From the NCBI GenBank assembly GCA_036006425.1, contig DASYPQ010000009.1, forward strand, positions 62,001-126,000: 64,000 bases of DNA, in the 5' to 3' direction. Below the pieces are notes generated by a model. The model worked only from the letters and a program-made list of their open reading frames with translations, ran no database searches and was not told where the DNA came from. The DNA is from DASYPQ01 sp036006425 (GTDB lineage: Bacteria; Planctomycetota; UBA1135; GCA-002686595). Positions within the stretch are counted from its first letter, which is position 1. Every line of letters begins with the position of its first letter. The position numbers and the translations under genes are program-made. This document shows, in pieces, positions 41,857 to 50,708 of this stretch.

Positions 41857-43311
41857 TCAGTGTCGCTCCGGCACGCGTACCCACCACACGCGTTCGGACT
41901 CGAGGACGCCGTGCTCGTCCTTCAGGACCCACGGCCACTTCTCGTCGCGCAATTCCGTCGCGTCCCGCGCGCGGCACACGACCGCGTAGCGGCCGGGCTT
42001 CATGTCGATCGGCGAAAGGCGCAGCGTGTGCGAGCCGTCCGCGTCGAAGCGGGAGGAGGCCGTCGGGCGCTCCGGCAGCGGCGGCAGGGGACCGCGATCG
42101 CGCCGGTCGCCGAACGGCTGGACCTTCTTCTTCTCCTTGCCGGCGACGGCCGTGCCCGTCGCGACCCTGCCGGTCGCCGGGCCCGTGCCGACGTCGGTCG
42201 GCTCGCGCGTCGCCGGGAACTGCGCTTCGGGGAGGACCCACCAGCTCACCTCGATCGCGTGCGTCGCCGGCCGCATCGTGCGCACCTGGAACTCGAGCGG
42301 CTCCTCCTGGAGCAGCATCGCCTCGCGGATCCCCGGCGGCGGCGCGAGCGGAGTGCAGTCCTCGATCGGGTCGACCAGCGAGTAGATGCGCAGGACGATC
42401 GCTTCCTGGCACACGGGGCAGAAGAACTCGCCGTCCTCCATGACGCATCCGCTCGCGGTCGGCTTCCACGCGCCGCGCACGCGGCCGGCGGCGCCCTCGT
42501 ACACGCCGATCCCGGGGTGTTTCGCGCGGATCCAGTGGGCCCAGGGCACCTTCTCGGGATCGTCGGTCGCCGAGACGTTGATCCCGGTCGTGACGGCGGC
42601 GACGTGGTTCGTGATCTGCGTCGCGTACTCGTCGCCGAGTCCCGCGAACGCGTGACCCCATTCGTGGATCGTCGTCGGAGCGCTCATGCCGCCGATGACC
42701 GCGACGCCGGCGCCGGCCGTGCCGAGGATGCCCTGCTTCACGAAGACGACCGCGAGCTCGTCCTGCTCCGGCATCTCCGAGAGCATCGCGTGGACGCGCG
42801 ACCGGTCGATGCCGACGTGTCCGGCGATCGTGCCGGTCGTCCGTCCGCCGAGCGCAGTGTCGAACGTGCGCCCGAAGCCGTCGATGCCGTCTTCCGCGCT
42901 GAGGAGCTCGGCGCCCAGGAAGTTGAAGTAGTTCCAGTACTCGCGGAACGTCTTCTGGTGCTCGAAGAACGCCGGCGCCTCGTCGGCGAGCTTGTCGAAG
43001 GCCTTCAGGTGCTCGAGCGTGTAACCGTCGCCCATGAGCACGACGTCGACGCGGTTCTTCGAAGGTCCGTGGCGCACGACGTCGCGCCAGCCGAGGAACG
43101 CGCTCGGCGCCGAGCGCCGGGCGCCCACCGCGCCCGCCGGCGTGTCGGGGAACTTCGTCGCGAGCTTCTTGTAGGCGGCGCGCGCCTCCTCGTAGTGCGC
43201 CGTGCGGCCCAGCTCCTCGGCGCGCTCGAGCAGCGCCTTCGCCTGGGCCTCGGGATCCTCGGCCTGGAGCGCGAGGAGGAGGCAGATCGAGAGAGAGAGG
43301 GTACGGGACAC
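41857..43311 (-). CDS. secreted M64-family zinc metallopeptidase
   Basis: 484 residues from GTG 43311; signal peptide MSRTLSLSICLLLALQA. The zinc site HExxH is H216-E-W-G-H220, with GDEY (226-229) six residues on, as in peptidase M64 (IgA peptidase-like) where Asp/Glu completes the site. VDVVLMGDGYT near 88 and the paired Cys near 325-335 (GCVMEDGEFFCPVCQE) also match the family. Probably degrades extracellular protein. Lies between TPR membrane and SDR genes on the same strand with short gaps. Confidence 0.88.
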   Translation of the reverse strand: MSRTLSLSICLLLALQAEDPEAQAKALLERAEELGRTAHYEEARAAYKKLATKFPDTPAGAVGARRSAPSAFLGWRDVVRHGPSKNRVDVVLMGDGYTLEHLKAFDKLADEAPAFFEHQKTFREYWNYFNFLGAELLSAEDGIDGFGRTFDTALGGRTTGTIAGHVGIDRSRVHAMLSEMPEQDELAVVFVKQGILGTAGAGVAVIGGMSAPTTIHEWGHAFAGLGDEYATQITNHVAAVTTGINVSATDDPEKVPWAHWIRAKHPGIGVYEGAAGRVRGAWKPTASGCVMEDGEFFCPVCQEAIVLRIYSLVDPIEDCTPLAPPPGIREAMLLQEEPLEFQVRTMRPATHAIEVSWWVLPEAQFPATREPTDVGTGPATGRVATGTAVAGKEKKKVQPFGDRRDRGPLPPLPERPTASSRFDADGSHTLRLSPIDMKPGRYAVVCRARDATELRDEKWPWVLKDEHGVLESERVWWVRVPERH

Positions 43312-43335
43312 GGACGTGCGGACATTCTAGCTCCG

Positions 43336-44946
43336 TCACTTCGGCGGTTCCGCGCGCGCCTGCTCGAGCGCGCGCTGCACCCGTTCGAGCTCGACGCGGG
43401 ACTCCGCGAGGTCGGGCTGGATCGCGAGCGCGCGCCGGTACTCCTCGATCGCTTCGGCGAGCTGACCGCGCACCGCGAGAAGGCCGGCGAGGTTGTGGTG
43501 CGCCTCGGCGAGATCCGGCTCCCGCAGCACGGCTTCGCGGTACTCCGCGAGGGCCTCGTCGGTGCGACCCTGGAGGTCGAGCGCCATCCCGAGGTCGTTG
43601 TGCGCGCGTCCGAGGCCGGGGTCGAGCTCGACGGCGCGGCGCAAGTGCTCGATCGCCTCGTCGAGGCGCCCGGACTTCAAGTACGCGTTGCCGAGGCCGG
43701 CGTGCGCCTCGCTCGTGTCGCGGATGTTGGCGCCGGCGATCGGCGCGAGCGTCGCGTCGTCCTTCCAGAACCCGACTTGGCGCCACGTCATGGTCGTCCA
43801 CGCGATGGATGCGACGACGGCGAGCACGGGGACCGCGCGCGGAGTGAACTCCGCGACGCCGAAGCCGACCGCGATCGCGAGGCCGATCATCGGCACGTAC
43901 GTGTAGCGGTCGGCCATCGCTTGCCAGCCGACTTGCACGAGGCCGATCACGGGCACGAGCGTGCCGAGGAACCAGAGCCAGCCGACGGCGAGCCACGGCC
44001 GCGCGCGGATGCAGCGCAGCGCGCCGGCGGTGAGGAGAGCGAGCAGCAGGACCGCGCCGAGCACTTCCGCGGTCGGATACCCGCGGAAAGGGTGCGGGTA
44101 GAAAGCCTGGAGGTTCACGGGCACGAACGCCTTGCCGAGGTAGCCGACGTACGCGATCGCCGCGTTCTCGAGGCGCAGGAGGAACGGGGTCGCCTCGCCG
44201 CGCGCCATCGAGCCGCCCGCGCGCTGCACGAGGAACGTCGCGACGCTCGACGCGAGCGAGAGCGCGAACAGCGGGATCTTCTCGCGCACGCGAACTGCGA
44301 ACGACTGCGCGCGGCAGAGCGGCCAGACGTCGAGGAGCAGCAGCGTGAACGGCAGCGTCACGATCATCGGCTTCGCAAGGAGCCCGAGGACGTGGCAGGC
44401 GAGCACGGCCGCGTACCGCATGGCCCCGGGTCGCTCGAGCCAGCGCACGTACGCGAGCAGGGCGAGGATCCAGAAGAACGCGCAGAGGACGTCCTTGCGC
44501 TCCGCGATCCAGGCGACCGACTCGACGTGCAACGGATGCAGCGCGAAGACCGCGGCGACGAACGCGCTCGCGGCCAAGGCCTTCGTCGTGCGGAGGAGCA
44601 CGTGGAAGAGGAGCAGGGTGCTCGCGACGTGGATCGCGAGGCTCGTGACGTGGTGACCCGCGGCGCGCAGCCCGAAGAGCTGGACGTCGAGCATGTGGGA
44701 GAGCCACGTCAGCGGGTGCCAGTTGCTCGCATCGCCCGTAGTAAACGCCCAGACGACGCCGCTCCACGTCAGTCCCGCGCGCACGTGCGCGTTCTTCGTC
44801 ACGTAGACGTCGTCGTCGAACGACGTGAAGTCGTGCCCGGCGACGCGCGCGTAGGCGAGGATCGTCGCGAGGACGAGGACGACGGCGAGTGCGGGCGCGA
44901 TGCCGGTCGCCGCGCCGCGAACCCGGTCGGACGGCGGTGCGGGCAT
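43336..44946 (-). CDS. TMTC/PMT-like membrane protein with C-terminal TPRs
   Basis: 536 residues. About ten transmembrane helices (15-410); the first loop has the acidic FDDDVYV motif (43-49) followed by WHPLTWLSHMLD, as in GT39-like O-mannosyltransferases and bacterial TMTC homologues. The last 120 residues hold about three tetratricopeptide repeats (for example AHAGLGNAYLKSGRLDEAIEH). Possible protein or lipid glycosylation enzyme at the membrane, using a polyprenyl-linked sugar; the acceptor is unknown. It ends 24 nt from the M64 peptidase gene and starts 6 nt after ispH. Confidence 0.82.
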   Translation of the reverse strand: MPAPPSDRVRGAATGIAPALAVVLVLATILAYARVAGHDFTSFDDDVYVTKNAHVRAGLTWSGVVWAFTTGDASNWHPLTWLSHMLDVQLFGLRAAGHHVTSLAIHVASTLLLFHVLLRTTKALAASAFVAAVFALHPLHVESVAWIAERKDVLCAFFWILALLAYVRWLERPGAMRYAAVLACHVLGLLAKPMIVTLPFTLLLLDVWPLCRAQSFAVRVREKIPLFALSLASSVATFLVQRAGGSMARGEATPFLLRLENAAIAYVGYLGKAFVPVNLQAFYPHPFRGYPTAEVLGAVLLLALLTAGALRCIRARPWLAVGWLWFLGTLVPVIGLVQVGWQAMADRYTYVPMIGLAIAVGFGVAEFTPRAVPVLAVVASIAWTTMTWRQVGFWKDDATLAPIAGANIRDTSEAHAGLGNAYLKSGRLDEAIEHLRRAVELDPGLGRAHNDLGMALDLQGRTDEALAEYREAVLREPDLAEAHHNLAGLLAVRGQLAEAIEEYRRALAIQPDLAESRVELERVQRALEQARAEPPK

Positions 44947-44952
44947 CGTCCG

Positions 44953-45882
44953 CTAGCTCGCCTCGAGAGCCTCCGGGAGCTTGAACTCGACGGTCTCGAC
45001 CTCGCCGGCCATCTCGTTCACGCTTCCCGCGCCGAGCTCGCGCAGGCGCGCGATCACCTCGCGCACGAGCGACTCCGGCGCCGACGCGCCCGCCGTCACG
45101 CCGACGCGCGACGCCGGCGTGAACCATTCCGCGCGGATCTCGCTCGCGTCGTCGACGAGGTGGCTCGCGACGCCCTTGCGCGCGCCGAGCTCCGCGAGGC
45201 GGTTGCTGTTCGAGCTGTTCTTGCTGCCGATGACGATCAGGACGTCGATGCCGTCCTCGGCCAGGCGGCGGACTGCGTTCTGCCGGTTCTGCGTCGCGTA
45301 GCAGATGTCACGCAGGTCCGGGCCCTGGATCCTCGGGAACCGCCGCACGAGCGCGTCGATGACCTCGCGCGTGTCGTCGATCGAGAGCGTCGTTTGCGTG
45401 ACGTACGCGAGACGCTCGGGGTCGGCGACCTCGAGCGCCTCGACCTCCTCGACGGTCGAGAGCACGGTCACCGGTCCGTCGATGCGGCCGCGCGTGCCTT
45501 CGACCTCGGGATGGCCGGGGTGCCCGATCAGGATGACGTGATGGCCTTTCGAGCGGTACGTCTGCGCCTGGACGTGCACCTTCGTGACCAGCGGACAGGT
45601 CGCGTCGATCACGCGCAGCCCGCGCGTCTCTGCAATGCGCACGACGTCGTCGGAGACTCCGTGCGCGCTGAAGATCGTCACCGATCCCTGCGGGACCTGC
45701 GCGAGATCGTCGACGAACACGACGCCGCGCGAGGAGAGATCCTGGACGACGTAGCGGTTGTGCACGATCTCGTGGAGCACGTACACCGGCGCGCCGTGAA
45801 CCTCGAGCGCCTTCTCGACGACTTCGATCGCGCGGTCGACGCCGGCGCAGAAACCGCGCGGATTCGCGAGGCGGACGTCCAC
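44953..45882 (-). CDS. ispH: 4-hydroxy-3-methylbut-2-enyl diphosphate reductase
   Basis: 309 residues, normal length. Three conserved cysteines for the 4Fe-4S cluster: Cys12 (GFCAGVDRA), the Cys of DATCPLV near 96, and that of DICYATQNRQNAV near 195. GHPGHPEVEGTRG holds the catalytic Glu, and GSKNSSNSNRL is the diphosphate site. Last MEP-pathway step, making IPP and DMAPP. Starts with GTG 45882, one base after the ferredoxin stop, with GGAGGAG inside the ferredoxin 3' end as ribosome binding site. That coupling points to the ferredoxin as its electron donor. Confidence 0.97.
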   Translation of the reverse strand: MDVRLANPRGFCAGVDRAIEVVEKALEVHGAPVYVLHEIVHNRYVVQDLSSRGVVFVDDLAQVPQGSVTIFSAHGVSDDVVRIAETRGLRVIDATCPLVTKVHVQAQTYRSKGHHVILIGHPGHPEVEGTRGRIDGPVTVLSTVEEVEALEVADPERLAYVTQTTLSIDDTREVIDALVRRFPRIQGPDLRDICYATQNRQNAVRRLAEDGIDVLIVIGSKNSSNSNRLAELGARKGVASHLVDDASEIRAEWFTPASRVGVTAGASAPESLVREVIARLRELGAGSVNEMAGEVETVEFKLPEALEAS

Positions 45883-45883
45883 C

Positions 45884-46291
45884 TCAGTGCTCCTCCTTCA
45901 CGAGGTTGCGGTTCCAGTCGGGGATCTCGACGACGAGATCCGTCGAGCCGTCGGGAACGGCCTGGCACGACAAGCGGGACAGCGGCGTGAGCCCAGGCGC
46001 GCAGTCGAGCTGGTCGTTCTCGTCGTCCGTGGCTTCGGGGATCGACTCGTGTCCCTTCCGCACGATCACGTGGCACGTCGAGCACGCGCAGACGCCGCCG
46101 CAGGCGTGGTCGATGTCGACGCCGTTGCCGAGCGCGATCTCGAGGATCGATCCCGTGCGGCCTTCGCGCGAGTAGGGGAGCTTCGCCGGATCGACCTCGA
46201 CTTTCACGTTCTCCGGGAGGAACGTGATCGTGTACGGCTTCGTCGGGAGCTTCGCCTCGACGGCCTTGATGTAGGGGTTCGTGCCGCCCAT
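45884..46291 (-). CDS. fdx: 2Fe-2S ferredoxin (adrenodoxin/ISC type)
   Basis: 135 residues. Cluster ligands lie in HACGGVCACSTCHV (near 64-77) and LSCQAV near 108, the CX5CX2C...C pattern of ISC-type ferredoxins; the extra Cys within the first loop is also normal. It is about 20 residues longer at the N-terminus than E. coli Fdx. Carries single electrons, here most plausibly to IspH, whose gene follows after 1 nt. Cytosolic. Confidence 0.93.
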   Translation of the reverse strand: MGGTNPYIKAVEAKLPTKPYTITFLPENVKVEVDPAKLPYSREGRTGSILEIALGNGVDIDHACGGVCACSTCHVIVRKGHESIPEATDDENDQLDCAPGLTPLSRLSCQAVPDGSTDLVVEIPDWNRNLVKEEH

Positions 46292-46323
46292 TCGGCTGCC
46301 ATCCTAGGGCGCGCGCGGCGAAT

Positions 46324-47742
46324 CTACCTGGTGCGGCCCGGTCGCCCGCGACTGCGGCTCGTTCCGGGGCCGTAGGGAGTTGCCGAGCGCGTGTCCGCCG
46401 GCGGCGGCGGCGCCGGGTCCGGTGCGGCGACGGGCGGAGGCTCGCGCGGCGTCCGCGGACGCGGCGGTCCGTCGCGTCTGCGGCTCGGGCCGGGCGGAGG
46501 GACCTCCTCGATGTTCCACGTCGCCTGCCGCAGGACGTCCTTCCACCGGCGCATGCCGAGCGGCGTCACGAACGTGATCGCGCGGCCGCTGCGTCCGGCG
46601 CGGCCCGTGCGGCCGATCCGGTGCGTGTAGTCGGTGACGTCGCGCGGCGGACCGTAGTTCACGACGTGCGTCACGTGGACGACGTCGAGGCCGCGCGAGG
46701 CGACGTCGGTCGCGACGAGGGCCTTCACGTCGCCGGTGCGGAAGGCGCTCATCACGCGGAAGCGCGCTTCCTGGTCGTAGCCGCCGTGGAGCGCCTTGAT
46801 CGAGAACGGCATCCGTTCGAGGCGGCGCATCAGACGGTCGACGTCCTCGCGGCGGTCGCAGAAGACGAGGAAGACGTCGTCGGGATCGCTCTGCTCGAAG
46901 AGCCGGATCAGCGCGAGCGAGCGATCCTCCTCGCTCACCGGCATCCAGCACTGGTCGATCGAATCGACCGTCTTCACGCCGACGGACGTCGCGACCTCGA
47001 CCGGATCGCGCGTGGATTCGCGCGCGAGCTTCAGGAGCTCGGGCGGGAAGGTCGCGGAGAAGAGCAGCGTCTGACGCTCCTCCGGCGCGTACGAGAGGAT
47101 CTTCTTCACGTCGTCGATGAAGCCGATCTCGAGCATCCGGTCGGCTTCGTCGAGGACGACGTACTCCGTCCACGGGAGCGAGAGGAAGCGCTGCCCGTAG
47201 AGGTCGAGCACGCGTCCGGGCGTGCCGACGACGACCTGCGCGCCGCTCTGGAGCGCCTTGACCTGCGGGCCGAGCGGTTCGCCGCCGACGATCAGCGCGA
47301 CACGGATGTTGCGCGGCTTGCCGAGGGCCTGAAGTACGGAGGAGACCTGTTCGGCGAGCTCGCGCGTCGGTGTGAGCACGAGCCCGAGCACGGAGGCGCG
47401 CGACGGATCGATCTTCGACATCATCGGCGCGCCGAACGCGAGCGTCTTGCCGGTACCGGTCTCGGCCTTGGCGATGACGTCCTTGCCGGCGAGGACCGGA
47501 CCGATCGCGAGCTTCTGGATCGGCGTCGGGACGGTGATGCCCATCTCGGCGATCGCGCGCTGCACGTCGACGCCGAGCTCCCACTCGCTGAAGGTCCCGA
47601 TGTCGGGCGGGACCTCGGTCGGGTGGAGGGCGGGGACGCGGGATTGCGGCGCGCGCGCGCCGGGGCCGGAACCCGCGTGCGGCCGACCTCCGCGACCGGA
47701 TCCGCCGCGGCGATGTCCGCCTCCGCGGCCGTGCGAGTTCAT
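46324..47742 (-). CDS. DEAD-box ATP-dependent RNA helicase
   Basis: 472 residues from ATG 47742. Arg/Gly-rich leader, Q motif region (PTPIQKLAI), Walker A AETGTGKT, PTRELAEQ, GTPGRVLD, DEAD, SATF, and C-terminal helicase motifs VATDVASRGLD and HRIGRTGRAG. A Pro/Arg-rich tail may bind RNA. RhlE/CsdA-like; unwinds short RNA duplexes in ribosome assembly or decay. An upstream in-frame start at 47796 would add residues without similarity to the family. It is transcribed toward the ferredoxin gene, 32 nt away. Confidence 0.95.
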   Translation of the reverse strand: MNSHGRGGGHRRGGSGRGGRPHAGSGPGARAPQSRVPALHPTEVPPDIGTFSEWELGVDVQRAIAEMGITVPTPIQKLAIGPVLAGKDVIAKAETGTGKTLAFGAPMMSKIDPSRASVLGLVLTPTRELAEQVSSVLQALGKPRNIRVALIVGGEPLGPQVKALQSGAQVVVGTPGRVLDLYGQRFLSLPWTEYVVLDEADRMLEIGFIDDVKKILSYAPEERQTLLFSATFPPELLKLARESTRDPVEVATSVGVKTVDSIDQCWMPVSEEDRSLALIRLFEQSDPDDVFLVFCDRREDVDRLMRRLERMPFSIKALHGGYDQEARFRVMSAFRTGDVKALVATDVASRGLDVVHVTHVVNYGPPRDVTDYTHRIGRTGRAGRSGRAITFVTPLGMRRWKDVLRQATWNIEEVPPPGPSRRRDGPPRPRTPREPPPVAAPDPAPPPPADTRSATPYGPGTSRSRGRPGRTR

Positions 47743-47958
47743 GGGATGGTTCTGCGTCAACGAGCTCTCGTGGATTCGGGCCGGAAATCCGAGCAACCAG
47801 GATACGGTCGCACCTCGCGAGTTCCAACGAACGCTCCCGTTTCGTGTTACGTGAAGCGCTCACGACGACCGCCCTCGCTACATCGGCATCACCCGAGCGA
47901 GGCCTGGATCTCGCCGAGTGCGGGCATGCCAGTTGCTCAGACCGCGCCCTCTCCTCGC

Positions 47959-49617
47959 ATGATCTCGCTCCTCTTCGTGGTCAGCCCGCTCCTCGCGCCG
48001 AACGCCGCACCCGTCAACGACGTCCTCCTCGACATCGTCGCTCCGCCGGGTTGCTATTTCGAACACCCGCTCTGTCGCCTCCTCGATGTCGATGGCGATC
48101 AGTTGCCGGACTTCGCCGACGTCCTTCGTGACGCGGCTGGCGGTTGCGAAGTCGAAATCCGTTCCGGCGCGGACGGTTCGCTCCTGCGGACGATTCTCGA
48201 TCCGGATCCCTATTTCGGTCAGTCGATCGCCGATGCCGGCGACCTCGACGGCGATGGATCGGGAGACGTGATCGTCGGCGGCAGCAACTCCGCACGCGTC
48301 TGCTCGGGGAGGACCGGGGCGGTGCTCCTCGCGTTCCCGGGGCCGAGCTCCCCCGACCGATACGGCTACTCCGTCGCGCGCCTCGGCGACGTGGACGGCG
48401 ACGGCCTGCCGGACTTCGCGGTCGGCGCGCCGCAACGAATCGTATCGGGAGGCGGTGATCACTGGACGATGATCACGACGGGGCCGGGATACGTCGACAT
48501 CCGGTCGGGAGCGAATGGAAGTGTCCTTCGCGTCCTGCACGGATCAGGCATCGGCATCGCCTTCGGGGGTTCCGTGTGTGCGATCGGAGACGCGGACGGG
48601 GACGGTGTCGAGGACGTCGCGGTGTCGGGATTCCTCGAACCGATTCCGATGGGACCGACGAGTCTCACCCTGTTCTCCGGCGCGACGGGATCACCTCTGT
48701 GGCAAGACGACGAGTTCTCGGGCGTCGTCTCCAGGCTCGGCGACATCGACCAAGACGGACGAAACGATCTCCTGATCGGCAATCCGTTCGGATCGCGAGT
48801 GGTCGCGCTGTCCGGCGCAAATGGCTCGAAGCTGTGGATCCACGGCCCGCGCCAGGAGGTGTGGCAAGCCGTGGACCGTTACGGCATGTCGATTTCGGCC
48901 GTGGGGGATCTCGATGGAGACGGCTTTCCCGATGTGATCGCGGGCGCCGCGCAGCCCAGCGTCTCCAGCACCATCGGTTTCTACCGGGTCGGTCCGGGTT
49001 ACGCCGAAGCTCTGTCGGGCAGGACCGGGACCTGTCTGTCGTCGATCGTCGGCGCGGATTGGGGAGCGGCGCTCGGCACGGCGGTGTCGGGGCTCGAGGA
49101 CATCGACCACGACGGGCGCCCGGAGCTGCTCGTGGCCGAGCCGGGGCTCGCCCGGTTGCGTGTATTCTCGGGGGACAGCCGCAATTCGTCACCGCAGAAC
49201 TACTGTGTGTCCGTCCCGAACTCCTCCGGGTCCGCTGCGCGGATCGGCTGGAGCGGGAGCATCAGCATCGGAGCCAACGATCTCGTCCTCGACGTCCAGG
49301 GCGCGGTGCCTGGACGGCCGGGGTTCTTCCTCACATCGACGAGCGCATCCGCGCTCCGATTGGGAAGTGCTGCCGACCTTGTTCCCAGCGGATTCGAATG
49401 CCTCGGGAACCGGCAGCATTTCAAGATCGGCCCGATCGCCCGGGCGGATGCCGCCGGTGGTGCGCAGAGCCGGTTCGACGCGCAGAATCCCGCATCGGGA
49501 CCTGGATCCGTGACGCCGGGGTGCACGTGGAACTTCCAGTTCGTCTACCGGGATCCGAACGGTTGGAGTCTCCGGACGAATCGCTCGGACGCGCTGTCGG
49601 TGAGCTTCAGGCCGTAG
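47959..49617 (+). CDS. secreted FG-GAP repeat protein with C-terminal YRDP-type module
   Basis: 552 residues from ATG 47959 (MISLLFVVSPLLAPNAAP signal peptide); ATG 47926 would add 11 residues. Seven FG-GAP/integrin-alpha-like repeats carry Ca-binding DxDxDG loops, for example GDLDGDGSGDVIVGG and GDVDGDGLPDFAVGAP, at about 25-405, which form a beta-propeller. Residues 414-552 form a C-terminal domain starting NYC and ending with WNFQFVYRDP then SDALSVSF. It resembles the end of the CPCGN modules elsewhere in the window but lacks their CPCGN core. Probably an exported adhesion or matrix protein. Confidence 0.85.
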   Translation: MISLLFVVSPLLAPNAAPVNDVLLDIVAPPGCYFEHPLCRLLDVDGDQLPDFADVLRDAAGGCEVEIRSGADGSLLRTILDPDPYFGQSIADAGDLDGDGSGDVIVGGSNSARVCSGRTGAVLLAFPGPSSPDRYGYSVARLGDVDGDGLPDFAVGAPQRIVSGGGDHWTMITTGPGYVDIRSGANGSVLRVLHGSGIGIAFGGSVCAIGDADGDGVEDVAVSGFLEPIPMGPTSLTLFSGATGSPLWQDDEFSGVVSRLGDIDQDGRNDLLIGNPFGSRVVALSGANGSKLWIHGPRQEVWQAVDRYGMSISAVGDLDGDGFPDVIAGAAQPSVSSTIGFYRVGPGYAEALSGRTGTCLSSIVGADWGAALGTAVSGLEDIDHDGRPELLVAEPGLARLRVFSGDSRNSSPQNYCVSVPNSSGSAARIGWSGSISIGANDLVLDVQGAVPGRPGFFLTSTSASALRLGSAADLVPSGFECLGNRQHFKIGPIARADAAGGAQSRFDAQNPASGPGSVTPGCTWNFQFVYRDPNGWSLRTNRSDALSVSFRP

Positions 49618-49629
49618 CGTCGACGGCAT

Positions 49630-49661
49630 AGGATGGAGGCATCCTGCGGACCCCTCCGCAG
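49630..49661 (+). promoter_or_regulatory. two overlapping hairpins in the 5' leader of the beta-propeller gene
   Basis: AGGATG-GAGG-CATCCT (49630-49645) and CTGCGGA-CCCC-TCCGCAG (49644-49661) share two bases, so they compete. An alternative pairing GGAGG with CCTCC is also possible. The second ends 6 nt before ATG 49668 and would mask the initiation region. Possible translational control; untested. Confidence 0.35.
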
Positions 49662-49667
49662 AGCCGC

Positions 49668-50666
49668 ATGTTCCTCTCCATCCTTTGCGCCGGCGCTCTG
49701 ATTCCGACGGCTCGGCAGAGTTCGCAGCCCGCCGACGCGACGAGATCCCTGCCTTCTCTCACGTCTTCGATCGAGCTCCCCGGCGTCGAGGGGCGGATGG
49801 ATCACCTCGCGATCGATCTCGGGCGCAGGCGGCTCTTCGTCGCGGCGCTCGAGCACGGCACGCTCGAGGTCGTCGATCTCGACACGAGGAAGCGGCTCAA
49901 GAGCGTGACCGGGTTCTCCGAGCCCCAAGGGGTCCTCTTCTTCGCCGACATCGGCAAGGTCTTCGTCGCGAACGGCGGCAACGGGATGCTCGACGTCATC
50001 GACCCGGGCACGCTCGAGAAGGTCGCGAGCGTCAAGATCGGCGACGACGCCGACAACGTGCGCTGCGATCCGGCGACGAAGACCGTGTACGTCGGCTACG
50101 GGGACGGAGCGCTCGCGATCGTCGACACGACGAAGTGGAAGGTCATCGGGGAGATCCCGCTCGGCGCGCATCCGGAGTCCTTCCAGTTCGACGCGAAGAC
50201 GAAGCGCGCGTTCGTCAACCTCCCGGCGAAGCGCGAGATCGCGGTCGTCGACCTCGCCCTGCGCGAGGTCGTCGAGCACTGGCCGATGAAGGAGGCGGAG
50301 CAGAACTTCCCGATGGCGATCCAGGGCGCCGACCGCCGGCTCTTCGTCGCCTGCCGTCAGCCGGGGAAGCTCCTCGTCCTCGATCCCTCGAACGGGAGGA
50401 CGTTCGACGCGCTCGATCTCTCGGGCGATGCGGACGACGTGTTCCTCGACGAAGCGAGCGGCCGCGTGTACGTCGCCTGCGGAGCGGGCTTCCTCGACGT
50501 GTTCCGCCGCGGCGAGAAGGGCGCCTACGAGGCCGAGGGGAAGATCGCGACGGCGGCAGGATCACGCACCTGCCTCTACTCTCCCGGGGGAGAGAAGCTG
50601 TACGTCGCGGTGCCGCACCGCGGCGATCAGCGGGCCGAAATCCGCGTGTACGACACGCGACGGTGA
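49668..50666 (+). CDS. secreted YncE-like beta-propeller protein
   Basis: 332 residues. Short signal-like N-terminus (MFLSILCAGALIPTARQSS). Repeated strands such as RRLFVAALEHGTLEVVDL, GKVFVANGGNGMLDVIDP, KTVYVGYGDGALAIVD and RVYVACGAGFLDVF mark the seven-bladed YncE/YVTN propeller family. Non-enzymatic ligand-binding role in relatives, often periplasmic. Monocistronic, with the leader hairpins upstream; exonuclease III follows after 42 nt. Confidence 0.82.
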   Translation: MFLSILCAGALIPTARQSSQPADATRSLPSLTSSIELPGVEGRMDHLAIDLGRRRLFVAALEHGTLEVVDLDTRKRLKSVTGFSEPQGVLFFADIGKVFVANGGNGMLDVIDPGTLEKVASVKIGDDADNVRCDPATKTVYVGYGDGALAIVDTTKWKVIGEIPLGAHPESFQFDAKTKRAFVNLPAKREIAVVDLALREVVEHWPMKEAEQNFPMAIQGADRRLFVACRQPGKLLVLDPSNGRTFDALDLSGDADDVFLDEASGRVYVACGAGFLDVFRRGEKGAYEAEGKIATAAGSRTCLYSPGGEKLYVAVPHRGDQRAEIRVYDTRR

Positions 50667-50708
50667 GGGACGCCGGGCGACCCGGTCGCTATCCTCTCGG
50701 CCCCCACG

